In this document: in pieces, positions 7,853 to 15,331 of the stretch
Layout of the letters: each line of letters starts with the position of its first letter
Numbering within the stretch: the stretch's first letter is position 1
Assembly (NCBI RefSeq): GCF_000424305.1
Contig: NZ_AUJQ01000014.1
Location: 1-44,490, forward strand
DNA: 44,490 bases
Reading direction: 5' to 3'
From: Pseudobutyrivibrio ruminis AD2017
Lineage (GTDB): Bacteria; Bacillota; Clostridia; Lachnospirales; Lachnospiraceae
Program-made: the position numbers and the translations under genes
Notes under the pieces: generated by a model
Databases searched by the model: none
Seen by the model: only the letters and a program-made list of their open reading frames with translations
Told to the model about the DNA's origin: nothing

Positions 7853-7865
7853 GTGTTCACGAAAC
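7853..7865 (-). repeat. Right arm of putative invertible segment
   Basis: GTGTTCACGAAAC is the exact reverse complement of 7721-7733. A second, independent inverted repeat GTTTTATTG / CAATAAAAC (7871-7894) follows immediately and may act as a weak terminator or barrier. Confidence 0.7.
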
Positions 7866-7933
7866 CAACTGTTTTATTGAACAAACAATAAAACAAAACG
7901 GCTACATTTTTATCATATATCTTACTTTACGAG

Positions 7934-9262
7934 TTACTCTATTGAATTTATCCATTCGGCAGCTAAATAAAGTGGCACATTTACCATCCATTCTTGTTCT
8001 TTGTATCCAGACATAGAAAATCTAACTGGTTTTAATTCATTATTGCCATCATAAATAGTTTTTAAACTTTTTGATCTTAGGTTTTCTTCGGCCTTCACTT
8101 CTATAGGATATACTGCATCTTTTTGAACTAAGAAATCTAATTCCAACGTAGAATTTTCCTTAGAATAATAATACAATTTTTCTCCAAGAGATATTAGTTC
8201 CTGCGCAATGAATTGCTCTGTAAATGCACCCTTATATTCTTCAAAATAGTTTTCTCCAGTTAAAACCTCTTTTGCTGTGACATCAGCCATTGCTCCCAAT
8301 AAGCCTAAGTCCGAGAGAAAAAGTTTAAAAGCGCTCATGTCTTCATAGAATTTTAACGGTCTCTGTACTTTGTTAACTCTTACAACTTTATGAATCAATC
8401 CTGCGTTAACAAGCCATTGGATTGCATCTTCAAAATCTTTGGCACGAGCACCTTTTTTTACTACACCATAAATAAATTTCTTATTTTCTTTTGCTAGCTG
8501 TGAGGTTATACTATTCCAAACCATTATAACTTTAGGTAATAGATCATCTGGCACATGTGTCGAAAAATCCTTCTCATAATCGTTTAATATTCGTTGCTGG
8601 ATTTTTCTGACCTGTTTTAGATTCTCTTCTTCCAAATATTTTTTAACAACTTCAGGCATACCTCCAACATAATAATATTGACGAAGTAAATCTGTTAACC
8701 TTGATGAAAATGTTGCGAGTTCTTCCCAACGGTGTTCTCTAATCTGATCCACTAAAATACTATTACCGGTTGCCTCAACGAATTCTAGAAAGTTCATAGG
8801 ATACATATTTATTTCATCAACTTTACCTACAGGAAATCCTGTCCCTGTATTTTCATTGTTGTTATTTTGACTTTTCTTTGTACGAAGTCTTACCCCCAAC
8901 AAACTACCCGCGACAACAATATGGTATTCATTAGCATTTTCACAAAAATATTTAAGGCTAGTTATTCCACGTGGTACTGACTGTATTTCGTCCAAAATTA
9001 TTAGTGTCTCTTCGGGATGAATTTCTTCACCTGAAATCGAAGAGAATCCACGTAATAAACGTTTTGTATCATAATCTGAAAATAGCGATAGCATCTCTGG
9101 AGAATCATCGCAATTTATATATGCAACATTTTTATATTCATTACGCCCAAATTCTTTTAAAATCCAGGTCTTTCCAACCTGTCTAGCACCATCTAGTATT
9201 AATGGCTTTCTGTCTTTATCATTTTTCCATGCTAAAAGCTGTGAATATACTTGTCTTTTCAT
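7934..9262 (-). CDS. AAA+ ATPase with DUF4143 domain
   Basis: About 442 aa from the ATG at 9262. GGAGGG lies about 5 nt upstream and the protein then starts MKRQVYSQLLAW as this family usually does; the frame stays open upstream only because of a repeat. Walker A is LDGARQVGKT and Walker B is TLIILDEIQ, with the sensor VVAGSLLG following. The C-terminal DUF4143 domain ends with a restriction-fold strand pair, LELDFLV...YPIEVKA. Such proteins are widespread in gut bacteria and archaea; their function is not established. No partner gene is fused or overlapping. Confidence 0.85.
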   Translation of the reverse strand: MKRQVYSQLLAWKNDKDRKPLILDGARQVGKTWILKEFGRNEYKNVAYINCDDSPEMLSLFSDYDTKRLLRGFSSISGEEIHPEETLIILDEIQSVPRGITSLKYFCENANEYHIVVAGSLLGVRLRTKKSQNNNNENTGTGFPVGKVDEINMYPMNFLEFVEATGNSILVDQIREHRWEELATFSSRLTDLLRQYYYVGGMPEVVKKYLEEENLKQVRKIQQRILNDYEKDFSTHVPDDLLPKVIMVWNSITSQLAKENKKFIYGVVKKGARAKDFEDAIQWLVNAGLIHKVVRVNKVQRPLKFYEDMSAFKLFLSDLGLLGAMADVTAKEVLTGENYFEEYKGAFTEQFIAQELISLGEKLYYYSKENSTLELDFLVQKDAVYPIEVKAEENLRSKSLKTIYDGNNELKPVRFSMSGYKEQEWMVNVPLYLAAEWINSIE

Positions 9263-9274
9263 ATGGCCCTCCAT

Positions 9275-9387
9275 TTTTATGAGCGAATATCTATAGATAG
9301 AATACAATTTTATGAGCGAATTATCAAGGTCATAGAACAAAAAAATGAGGGAAACATCTAGGCAATTTAACAATTTTATGAGCGAAT
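9275..9387 (-). repeat. Four 33-bp-spaced repeats before the DUF4143 gene
   Basis: TTTTATGAGCGAAT occurs at 9275, 9308 and 9374, with a degenerate copy (AAAAATGAGGGAAA) at 9341, giving an exact 33-bp period. Three copies are preceded by ACAA. The rest of each unit (about 15 bp) varies. The array ends about 13 bp before the start codon. It may be a cooperative operator; see findings. Confidence 0.8.
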
Positions 9388-9507
9388 CTATGTGCCATTT
9401 CTTCTCAGAATATATTTATATACGTAAAACAGATATTTAAAGGAAAGATAGGCGCATGTGAATAACACCCGCCCTAAGACAGCGCCTTAAGACGGTGAAT
9501 CGAAAAA

Positions 9508-9987
9508 TTATTCTTCGTCATTCCAACCCTTACAAATATCTACCCAGCCTTTGACACTAGCTACGCATTCAAGCTCATCTGGTGTAATTTTAACAGATGT
9601 AAACTCATTTCCACCTGCAGGATGTACGTACTCAAATCTTTTAATTGAGATATCTAACCAGATTGGAATGTTTTCAGGCACTGCAAATGGACATACGCCT
9701 CCTGGCTGAAATCCAGTGATTTCTTGTACCTGATCACTTGGAATCATATGAGGCTTTGTATGGAAGTAAGATTTAAATTTTGAACTGTTTACCTTACCAT
9801 CACCGGCCATAACGACAATAACAGGCTTTTCATCTACTACAAAAGAAAGAGTCTTAGCAATCTCTGGTTCGGAACATCCAATTTGCTGGGCTGCATGTTC
9901 TACAGTATCAATTGTCTCAGTGTGAATTGTAAGTCTATCTCCAAGAGAGTTTTCTTCAAGATAGTTTTTAACCTTCTCATTAATCAT
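9508..9987 (-). CDS. YbaK/EbsC-type aminoacyl-tRNA deacylase
   Basis: About 159 aa from the ATG at 9987 (GGAGG 8 nt upstream); an earlier TTG lies inside that ribosome binding site. The YbaK/ProX editing domain is recognisable from IAKTLSFVVDEKPVIVVMAGD (split: IAKTLSFVV, VIVVMAGD), the lysine-containing KVNSSKFK, FQPGGVCPFA and the acidic C-terminus. The family hydrolyses mischarged tRNA (for example Cys-tRNA-Pro or Ala-tRNA-Pro) in trans. It is monocistronic. The exact tRNA substrate cannot be told. Confidence 0.85.
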   Translation of the reverse strand: MINEKVKNYLEENSLGDRLTIHTETIDTVEHAAQQIGCSEPEIAKTLSFVVDEKPVIVVMAGDGKVNSSKFKSYFHTKPHMIPSDQVQEITGFQPGGVCPFAVPENIPIWLDISIKRFEYVHPAGGNEFTSVKITPDELECVASVKGWVDICKGWNDEE

Positions 9988-10111
9988 GACTATGTCCTCC
10001 AATTAATTGTAATTATAGATTACCATTTCCAAAAAGTGATATAGCCATAATTTATAAGTGGTTATTAATTCTAGTTATCCTTAAATTAAAAATTGATTTA
10101 AATCATAAAAC

Positions 10112-10456
10112 TTATTCTACTACTGTTTCTGACTTTTTCTTCAACTCATCCTTGTAATAAAAGAATGCTACCACCTCAACAAAGCTCTGTATGCCTAGTG
10201 TAAACATCATAATAATTCCAACCTTAGTAATAGAAAAAGTATTATCTTTACCTAAAAAAGATGCAAATCCTATCCACATAATTACCATATACCAAAGCAC
10301 ATATGATGAAGTAGCCTTTGCCCTTGTTATTAAGGCTTTGATTTCCTCATTTTGATTTGCTTTATATTTCACTCCAACGTAAATCATCCAAATTGCCCAT
10401 ACTAAAACTAAAACTCCTGCTACAACTCCTAATACTGCAAATAAATTCTGATTCAT
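10112..10456 (-). CDS. Small membrane protein, partner of XRE regulator
   Basis: A 114-aa protein with three hydrophobic segments: FAVLGVVAGVLVLVWAIWMIYVG, YVLWYMVIMWIGFASFL and a third around VGIIMMFTLGIQSFVEVVAFF (described here, not quoted in full). It ends with a charged tail. GAGGAGG precedes the ATG. It follows the XRE-membrane regulator by 30 nt, so the two are cotranscribed and may act together in the membrane. No named family recognised. Confidence 0.65.
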   Translation of the reverse strand: MNQNLFAVLGVVAGVLVLVWAIWMIYVGVKYKANQNEEIKALITRAKATSSYVLWYMVIMWIGFASFLGKDNTFSITKVGIIMMFTLGIQSFVEVVAFFYYKDELKKKSETVVE

Positions 10457-10486
10457 AATAATTATCCTCCTCGTATTTTGTAAACT

Positions 10487-11077
10487 TTATAAACCAATTA
10501 CTCTTTTAAAAATAAATACTACTGTGAAACTCAATACTCCGGAAATTAATCCAGCCAGTATCATTACTGCTACAACTTGATAATTGCGCTTTCCGATTTC
10601 TCGCTGCTTGCTGATTTCATCAAGATTCTTTCCATTCATGAAAGTAACAATTTCCTTATAAGTAATAAGGTCATTCTCTTTTTGAATGCCATTAAGCTTT
10701 GTTGCGAAATAAAACATCGCTATAGCAAGAATACCTTCAGGAATTAGTCCCCATAATCCAGTAACTAAATATAATGGACCGAATGTTACAATCATAATAG
10801 CCAAACAAGCTAGCATCATTTTTCCGTAAAACTTCATTTGTTTTACATCTTGATCATTAATAATCTCTTGCATTTGTTCTACATCTCCTTTGACTAGTTG
10901 ATCTAGAGAAATCTCAAAAAGATTACTTAGTAAAAGAATACTTTGAATATCAGGATAGCTTTTCTCGTTTTCCCAATTAGAAATTGTTTGTCTAGATACG
11001 AACATCTTCTCAGCTAACTCATCCTGATTCCAATTGTGTGCGCTTCTTAAATCCTTTATTCTTTTTCCAAGTTCCAT
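10487..11077 (-). CDS. XRE-family regulator with C-terminal membrane segments
   Basis: A 196-aa protein. Residues 1-62 are a Cro/C1-type HTH (ELGKRIKDLR, QDELAEKMFVSRQTISNWE, SYPDIQSILLLSNLF). After a short linker (VKGDVEQMQEIIND) come four hydrophobic segments: two between about 83 and 125, two near the C-terminus. The ATG at 11077 has AAGGAG upstream. A candidate operator, ATGTAAAA/TTTTACAT, lies 85-105 bp upstream. A related but HTH-less copy sits at 34103-34345 behind a similar operator, so the pair are paralogues. Membrane-tethered autoregulation is inferred. Confidence 0.75.
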   Translation of the reverse strand: MELGKRIKDLRSAHNWNQDELAEKMFVSRQTISNWENEKSYPDIQSILLLSNLFEISLDQLVKGDVEQMQEIINDQDVKQMKFYGKMMLACLAIMIVTFGPLYLVTGLWGLIPEGILAIAMFYFATKLNGIQKENDLITYKEIVTFMNGKNLDEISKQREIGKRNYQVVAVMILAGLISGVLSFTVVFIFKRVIGL

Positions 11078-11126
11078 TTGCTTTCTCCTTGTTGTCTAAA
11101 TACTACCCAAAGGGCGATGCTTCTTC

Positions 11127-11180
11127 CATCAAAAGGCTTTTACATTAGCCAAAAATACGGATGTAAAAACCCTTTTACAT
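11127..11180 (-). promoter_or_regulatory. Probable operator of the XRE regulator
   Basis: It contains AAAAGGCTTTTACAT and, further on, a perfect dyad ATGTAAAA (11161-11168) / TTTTACAT (11173-11180). The same arrangement (CATCAAAAGGCTTTGACATT, then ATGTCA...TGACAT) recurs at 34354-34406 upstream of the truncated paralogue, which supports a regulator-specific site. Confidence 0.55.
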
Positions 11181-11254
11181 ACCATTTTTGCCCCATTTTA
11201 CGGGGTTTGGAAACGTTTTTATTTTACCTGTTTCTAATATATAAATAAAGATAA

Positions 11255-11287
11255 AGAAAGAAAAATATGCCTAGGCACAGTGCCTAG
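11255..11287 (-). terminator. Intrinsic terminator (minus strand)
   Basis: The perfect stem CTAGGCAC-A-GTGCCTAG (11271-11287) is followed on the minus strand by CATATTTTTCTTTC. It can stop transcripts coming from the TetR gene through the 268-bp repeat. Confidence 0.6.
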
Positions 11288-11385
11288 ACATATTACGAAT
11301 TACTATATTAGTTATTTCCCTCAAGGAATACACAATTCAAATGTAATTTTTTTCAACTCCCGAGCAGTACTAACTTCATTTTTCT

Positions 11386-11653
11386 TTCTAGCACTGCTCA
11401 TTTCTCTTCTCTCGAATGGGCTTTGTGGCTTTGGGATTTGTGATGCTACGGCAATATGGTATGAATAGTTATTTCTTACCGTAATATTTCGCTGAGATTG
11501 GACTGATTTTCTATTACTTATTTTAGTTTACTTTAGTTAATTAAAGTATATTTCACCATATTTCAAATACGTTGCCAAGTTACGCCACACTACCTGAAGA
11601 CATTACATCACAAATTCATATTCTCACTATTTTCACGTAATAAGCCATATCTC
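11386..11653. repeat. 268-bp direct repeat, copy A
   Basis: It matches 14158-14425 over 268 bp without indels and with about 19 mismatches (about 93% identity, hand count). It begins inside the 11390 region and ends exactly at the stop codon of a small GNAT-like ORF. No inverted terminal repeats and no conserved ORF were seen. The nature is unknown: small mobile element or structured RNA. Confidence 0.75.
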
Positions 11654-11807
11654 ACATAACATAACCTCTATCTACAGCAGCCTTTTCAACTAATTCCATA
11701 AGTTTATAGGAAAGTCCCTGACCTTTAGCAGCCAATCCTCTCAATAAAATGACTCCAAGCTCTGTCTCATCGACATATGAAGAAACTATCGGCACATTTA
11801 AATTCAT
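11652..11807 (-). pseudogene. Possible GNAT acetyltransferase fragment (51 aa)
   Basis: A short minus-strand ORF reading MNLNVPIVSSYVDETELG and then LAAKGQGLSYKLMELVEKA, ending with TGA at 11652-11654. The glycine-containing loop (AKGQGLSYKL) followed by a helix and RGY resembles the acetyl-CoA-binding motif of GNAT acetyltransferases, but strands on both sides are missing. It ends where the 268-bp repeat begins, so it may be a gene broken by that element. The assignment is weak. Confidence 0.3.
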
Positions 11808-11817
11808 AGAATGCAAT

Positions 11818-12378
11818 TCATATTCCGATTACTCTTCCGGATGCATTTAATATTAAACTGCACATTTTCTGACAGCTAAGGCTGCATCCGTCAGATATCC
11901 AGTCACTTATCATTTTGACACTTCCGTGTAAAACAAAGGAGGACAGATATTTTTTTTCATATTCTGTGATAGATGAATTACGCATGGATGCCAGCACAAA
12001 TTTATTAAAATCCGGTAGTAATGAGCTTATATCTGATATAGGATTTAAGTTATCTTTTCCCAGAAATAAGATAAAAAAATCCGCATTGTCTTTTATGAAC
12101 TGAAGTGCATTTACCAAATCATCAGCTATTTTCCGATCCTCGGCTAAATTCTCCATAAGCAGAGCGGTTGTTTTAGATATATATATTGAAGCAATTTCGT
12201 TTAACACGTCATATTGACTGCCATAATATTTATAAAAAGTTGTCCTGTTTATGCCGGCTGTCATACATAATTCCTTTATAGTTATCTTTTCTATAGTGAT
12301 ATTTCCAAGCATTTGTATAAGAGAATTTCTTATACGCTCTTTTGTATGTAAAATCTTGGTCTCTCCGGAGGCTGTCAT
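11818..12378 (-). CDS. TetR/AcrR family transcriptional regulator
   Basis: About 186 aa from the ATG at 12378 (AAAGGAG 6 nt upstream); the frame continues upstream, but no better start exists. The HTH is in the N-terminus: TKERIRNSLIQML, ITIKELCMTAGINRTTFYKYY, with the typical TFYKYYGS turn. The remainder is the helical ligand-binding/dimer domain. It is divergent from the TIM-barrel gene at 12490 with a 111-bp intergenic region, so that gene is the probable target. The ligand is not deducible. Confidence 0.85.
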   Translation of the reverse strand: MTASGETKILHTKERIRNSLIQMLGNITIEKITIKELCMTAGINRTTFYKYYGSQYDVLNEIASIYISKTTALLMENLAEDRKIADDLVNALQFIKDNADFFILFLGKDNLNPISDISSLLPDFNKFVLASMRNSSITEYEKKYLSSFVLHGSVKMISDWISDGCSLSCQKMCSLILNASGRVIGI

Positions 12379-12489
12379 TGATACTCCTTTCCTGAAATCA
12401 ACAGAAGTTAAATATTTGTCGGTTGAAATCAACACGTGATGATTATATTATAAGCAAAAATAAACCGAAAGGAAATATAGGTATCTAAA

Positions 12490-13515
12490 ATGAGAAAGCT
12501 AAAGGAAAAAAAGCCACTGCTATTCACCGTCTTAATTGCCGTGTTGTGCATGATTATTGCCTTTTTGATAAGAAATATATATCGAAATGCCACAGCAGGA
12601 CCTTATGAAGTTACAAGAAAAGAAATAGCTGATTATTTCAGTGCACAGCTTAATACTCAGGATAATACTGTAAAAAAAGGCGTACAGCAGATTATGCTCG
12701 GTACAGTATCGGATAATTACGACACTACGCTTGACGCTTTGAAACATGTTAAAGCTGCCGGATATGATTATATAGAGATAAATGATTTCATGATAGAAAA
12801 ATCTCCTTTTATAGTAAAGCTTTTGACAAAATTTGGTGGAATGGACATAGGAAACAGCTGTAATCAGGATTGGCATACGCTTATTTATGAGAGTGGGCTC
12901 AAGGTAAGCAGTATGCATTCAAATCTCGGTGCAATAGAAGCAGATCCTGAGAATGTTGCGAATCTTGCAAAAAGCTATGGCACAGACGTAGTTGTTATAA
13001 CAGGAATGTACAGATTTGATTATAGCGATTTAAACGAGGTTGAGAGTCTGGCAGAGCGGTTAAATGCTGCAGGAAAAGCTCTGAAAGAACACGGCGTAAA
13101 GCTTTTATATCATAATCACAACTGTGAATTGCAGAAGGTTTCAACGGATAAGACAGCTTATGATGTGATTATAGAAAACACTGACGATGAATATGTGAAT
13201 TTTGAGCTGGACACATATTGGATGACTGACGGAGGCGCTGACGTCTATCCAATAATAGAAAAGCTCGGCTCACGTCTTAAGTACTGGCATATTAATGACA
13301 GAGGAAACACTCAAAAAGGACCATATATGACACCCATCCTTAAAGAAAAGGCCACAGAGCTTGGAAAAGGCAATATGAATCTTAAGGGCCTTTCTGAAGT
13401 CATAAAGGAAAATGGTGTTATGGCAGTTATTTTGGAAACTCACATGAACTGGATTGACAATGATCCGGTAAAGAGTATCGAAGTGAGTTCCGAATTCATG
13501 AATAAATATTTTTAA
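12490..13515 (+). CDS. Membrane-anchored sugar-phosphate isomerase/epimerase (AP-endonuclease-2 fold)
   Basis: A 341-aa protein. The N-terminus MRKLKEKKPLLFTVLIAV followed by CMIIAFLI is a signal anchor without a lipobox. From about residue 65 a xylose-isomerase-like TIM barrel follows: QQIMLG, AAGYDYIEI, VSSMHSN, LLYHNHN, FELDTYW, WHINDRG, VILETH. The His/Glu/Asp residues (HNHN, E of FELD, H of WHIND, E of LETH) are the usual metal site of this superfamily. Most homologues are cytoplasmic; this one appears to act outside the membrane. It is divergent from a TetR regulator. The substrate is unknown. Confidence 0.75.
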   Translation: MRKLKEKKPLLFTVLIAVLCMIIAFLIRNIYRNATAGPYEVTRKEIADYFSAQLNTQDNTVKKGVQQIMLGTVSDNYDTTLDALKHVKAAGYDYIEINDFMIEKSPFIVKLLTKFGGMDIGNSCNQDWHTLIYESGLKVSSMHSNLGAIEADPENVANLAKSYGTDVVVITGMYRFDYSDLNEVESLAERLNAAGKALKEHGVKLLYHNHNCELQKVSTDKTAYDVIIENTDDEYVNFELDTYWMTDGGADVYPIIEKLGSRLKYWHINDRGNTQKGPYMTPILKEKATELGKGNMNLKGLSEVIKENGVMAVILETHMNWIDNDPVKSIEVSSEFMNKYF

Positions 13516-13732
13516 ACGTGGCTGAGATGAGGAAGATAATGCTATGCGCAATGTCTCCTTTGGGCATACTTTGATTGACAATCCGGAATTACTGAGCTAT
13601 TTCAAATCTTTGAGAACATACAGCAGCTCAAAGTGCAGTTAGAATAGTAACTGTTAACGAACCTTGACAGCCCAAAAGCCATTCTCAGGAAGCTATAGGG
13701 ATAGTCTACCCTTTTATTTTTTCGTTTCTGTC
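13516..13732. other. Spacer with a 32-codon gene remnant
   Basis: Little is seen here. A 32-aa plus-strand reading frame (13544-13642, MRNVSFGHTLIDNPELLSYF...) may be a remnant of a lost gene, since it has no usable ribosome binding site. The remainder is A/T-rich spacer up to the terminator at 13733. Confidence 0.3.
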
Positions 13733-13765
13733 AAAAAAAGGCTACTACATTTTTGTAGTAACCTT
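13733..13765 (-). terminator. Intrinsic terminator of the antitoxin gene
   Basis: The minus-strand stem GGTTACTAC...GTAGTAGCC (one mismatch) with loop AAAAAT is followed by seven T. It lies about 55 nt after the antitoxin stop codon, leaving no space for a toxin gene. Confidence 0.75.
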
Positions 13766-13820
13766 TGTAAAATCAGGGTATATATGATTTTTTGCATTTA
13801 CCTCTGGAAGTGACGTTAAA

Positions 13821-14081
13821 TTATAAGCCATATTTGCTCCTTAGCTTACCTAGAGATTCTCTTGCGTCATGTGTTTTTCCCTCGGCTATTTGTTTTTCAG
13901 AAGTAAGTAAACTTTGATACATTTTTAAGGCATCTGAAACACCTTGAAATGTTTCCATGCTCATTAAAACCATGTCACCGTATCCATTTTTTGTAACATA
14001 AATTGGCTCATCTACACTATGAGCTAATTCTGATACTTCTGATGTATTTTTTAAATCTTTAATTGGTATTATCTGCGGCAT
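13821..14081 (-). CDS. Orphan Phd/YefM-type antitoxin
   Basis: An 86-aa protein: MPQIIPIKDLKNTSEVSELA, then PIYVTKNGYGDMVLMSMETF, the Phd/YefM DNA-binding fold, with a C-terminal helix (EGKTHDARESLGKLRSKYG). The ATG at 14081 has GGAGGTG upstream, and a -10 (TATAAT, about 14110) precedes it. No RelE/Doc-like ORF follows before the terminator, so the usual toxin partner is absent. Such solitary antitoxins are common in this lineage and may act as repressors or anti-addiction modules. Confidence 0.8.
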   Translation of the reverse strand: MPQIIPIKDLKNTSEVSELAHSVDEPIYVTKNGYGDMVLMSMETFQGVSDALKMYQSLLTSEKQIAEGKTHDARESLGKLRSKYGL

Positions 14082-14157
14082 AGTTACACCTCCACTATAT
14101 TATGGGATAATTATACCATAAAAAGTACATCTTGAACATAGGCACAACATATTACTT

Positions 14158-14425
14158 TTCTAGCTATGCCCATTTCTCTTCTCCAGAATGGGCTTTGTGG
14201 CTTTGGAATTTGTGATGCTACGGCAATATGCTATGAATAGTTACTTCTTACCGTAATATTTCGCTGAAGTTGGACTGATTTTATATTACTTATTTTAGTT
14301 TACTTTTGTTTGTTAAAGTGTATTACACCATATTTCAAATACGTTGCCAAGTTACGCCACACTGCCTGAAGTCATTACATCACAAATTTATATTCTCACT
14401 ATTTTCACGTAATAAGCCATATCTC
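14158..14425. repeat. 268-bp direct repeat, copy B
   Basis: Second copy of the 11386-11653 repeat, same orientation, 2772 bp away. It lies directly upstream of the antitoxin promoter. Together the copies flank the TetR, TIM-barrel and antitoxin genes, which could be lost by recombination between them. Confidence 0.75.
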
Positions 14426-14573
14426 CTAAGTAATCTTCTACTATCTTTTACCACTGTATCTCACCATTCTAATTTCACAGGGGTAATTCTCCACTACAGG
14501 GCAGTACTGGAAAGCTTGTGTTAAAGGCCTTTTTGGTATACCCAAATATTATTCATAGAATATATAAAATTTT

Positions 14574-15050
14574 TCAAGATTCATTCACCAGCTTACCCGT
14601 CATGTGCTCTGGTATAAACTCTAGGCATTGTACATTACGAAATGAATTTTGGATTTCCTTTTTTAAATACTCGTCATCATTAGTAAACTTTTTGGTGAGT
14701 TCAGAGCAGATTTTAAGTGCTACGGCTTCATCTTCGACCAAATGAATTCTTCCAAAAGCAATTACACTTGTAATGTTAAGGGCCCAATCTCCTTCTTTGC
14801 GATAGCCATCATTATATACACAGAAGCTGGCCTTATCACAAGTCTTTATAGCATCAATTTTGTGCCCTGCTTTTGCTCCGTGGAAGTATATTTTTCCATC
14901 TTCTTCACAATAATAATGGTTAATAGGCAAACCATATGGATAACCATCATCACCAATTACAGAAAGTACACCTCGTTTTGTAGTCTTTAATATCTCGATA
15001 CATTCTTCAGCGGATACTTGTTGTTTAAATCTTCTCATTTCTCTAAACAT
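14574..15050 (-). CDS. Pyridoxamine 5'-phosphate oxidase family (NimA-like) flavoprotein
   Basis: About 158 aa from the ATG at 15050 (GGAGG 6 nt upstream). RGVLSVIGDDGYPYGLPINHYY and KIYFHGAKAGHKIDAI (quoted as separate short motifs) match the FMN-binding split-barrel of the PPOX/NimA group, where the early strand and the IYFHGA strand bind FMN. FCVYND and VIAFGRIHLVED are the following strands. The substrate is unknown; such proteins are often called 5-nitroimidazole reductases. A hairpin followed by a T-rich run ends 16 nt before the start codon region and may attenuate expression. Confidence 0.8.
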   Translation of the reverse strand: MFREMRRFKQQVSAEECIEILKTTKRGVLSVIGDDGYPYGLPINHYYCEEDGKIYFHGAKAGHKIDAIKTCDKASFCVYNDGYRKEGDWALNITSVIAFGRIHLVEDEAVALKICSELTKKFTNDDEYLKKEIQNSFRNVQCLEFIPEHMTGKLVNES

Positions 15051-15066
15051 GATTAACCTCCATATA

Positions 15067-15120
15067 ATAAAACACGCCACTCCTTCACCTACTAAGACCT
15101 AACGGTAAAGGAATGACGTG
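15067..15120 (-). terminator. Terminator or attenuator just upstream of the PPOX gene
   Basis: Minus-strand arms CACGTCATTCCTTTACC and GGTGAAGGAGTGGCGTG pair imperfectly (13 of 17) and are followed by TTTTATTATA. A second hairpin, CCCATTGCT/AGTAATGGG, lies at 15124-15145. The site either ends the AmmeMemoRadiSam transcript or regulates the PPOX gene, whose ribosome binding site begins directly after it. Confidence 0.55.
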
Positions 15121-15190
15121 AATCCCATTACTCGGTAGCAATGGGCGTATGTAATAAATTAGCTGTTGCTTTCATTTCAGCCGTAAAGTA

Positions 15191-15331
15191 CTAATTAAAA
15201 AGACCTCCTGCAATGTCCTTAATTTCTTTCATATCGATTTTACCGTCAGCTAAAGCTTCTTTAACTTTCTTGATGTCAGCATCATCAACTTTAACACCAG
15301 CCTTGTTTAAAAGGTCTTTTGCCCTTCACTA
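15191..15331 (-). pseudogene. C-terminal remnant of a small helical protein
   Basis: Directly after the stop of the Memo-AMMECR1 gene, a minus-strand frame reads LLNKAGVKVDDADIKKVKEA and then ALADGKIDMKEIKDIAGGLFN (in two pieces), ending with TAG at 15191. It has no start codon: an in-frame TGA lies just upstream. The good coding character with no start suggests a 5'-truncated gene. Family not recognised. Confidence 0.45.

Noticed and set aside
9275-9387. In-frame 11-residue protein repeat (SLIKxxx) extending the DUF4143 protein upstream
   Set aside because: The 33-bp DNA period is a multiple of 3 so any repeat looks in frame; the downstream ATG has a good GGAGGG site and matches the usual family start.
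13544-13642. A 32-aa plus-strand gene after the TIM-barrel gene
   Set aside because: No ribosome binding site and no recognisable family; kept only as a remark on a possible remnant.
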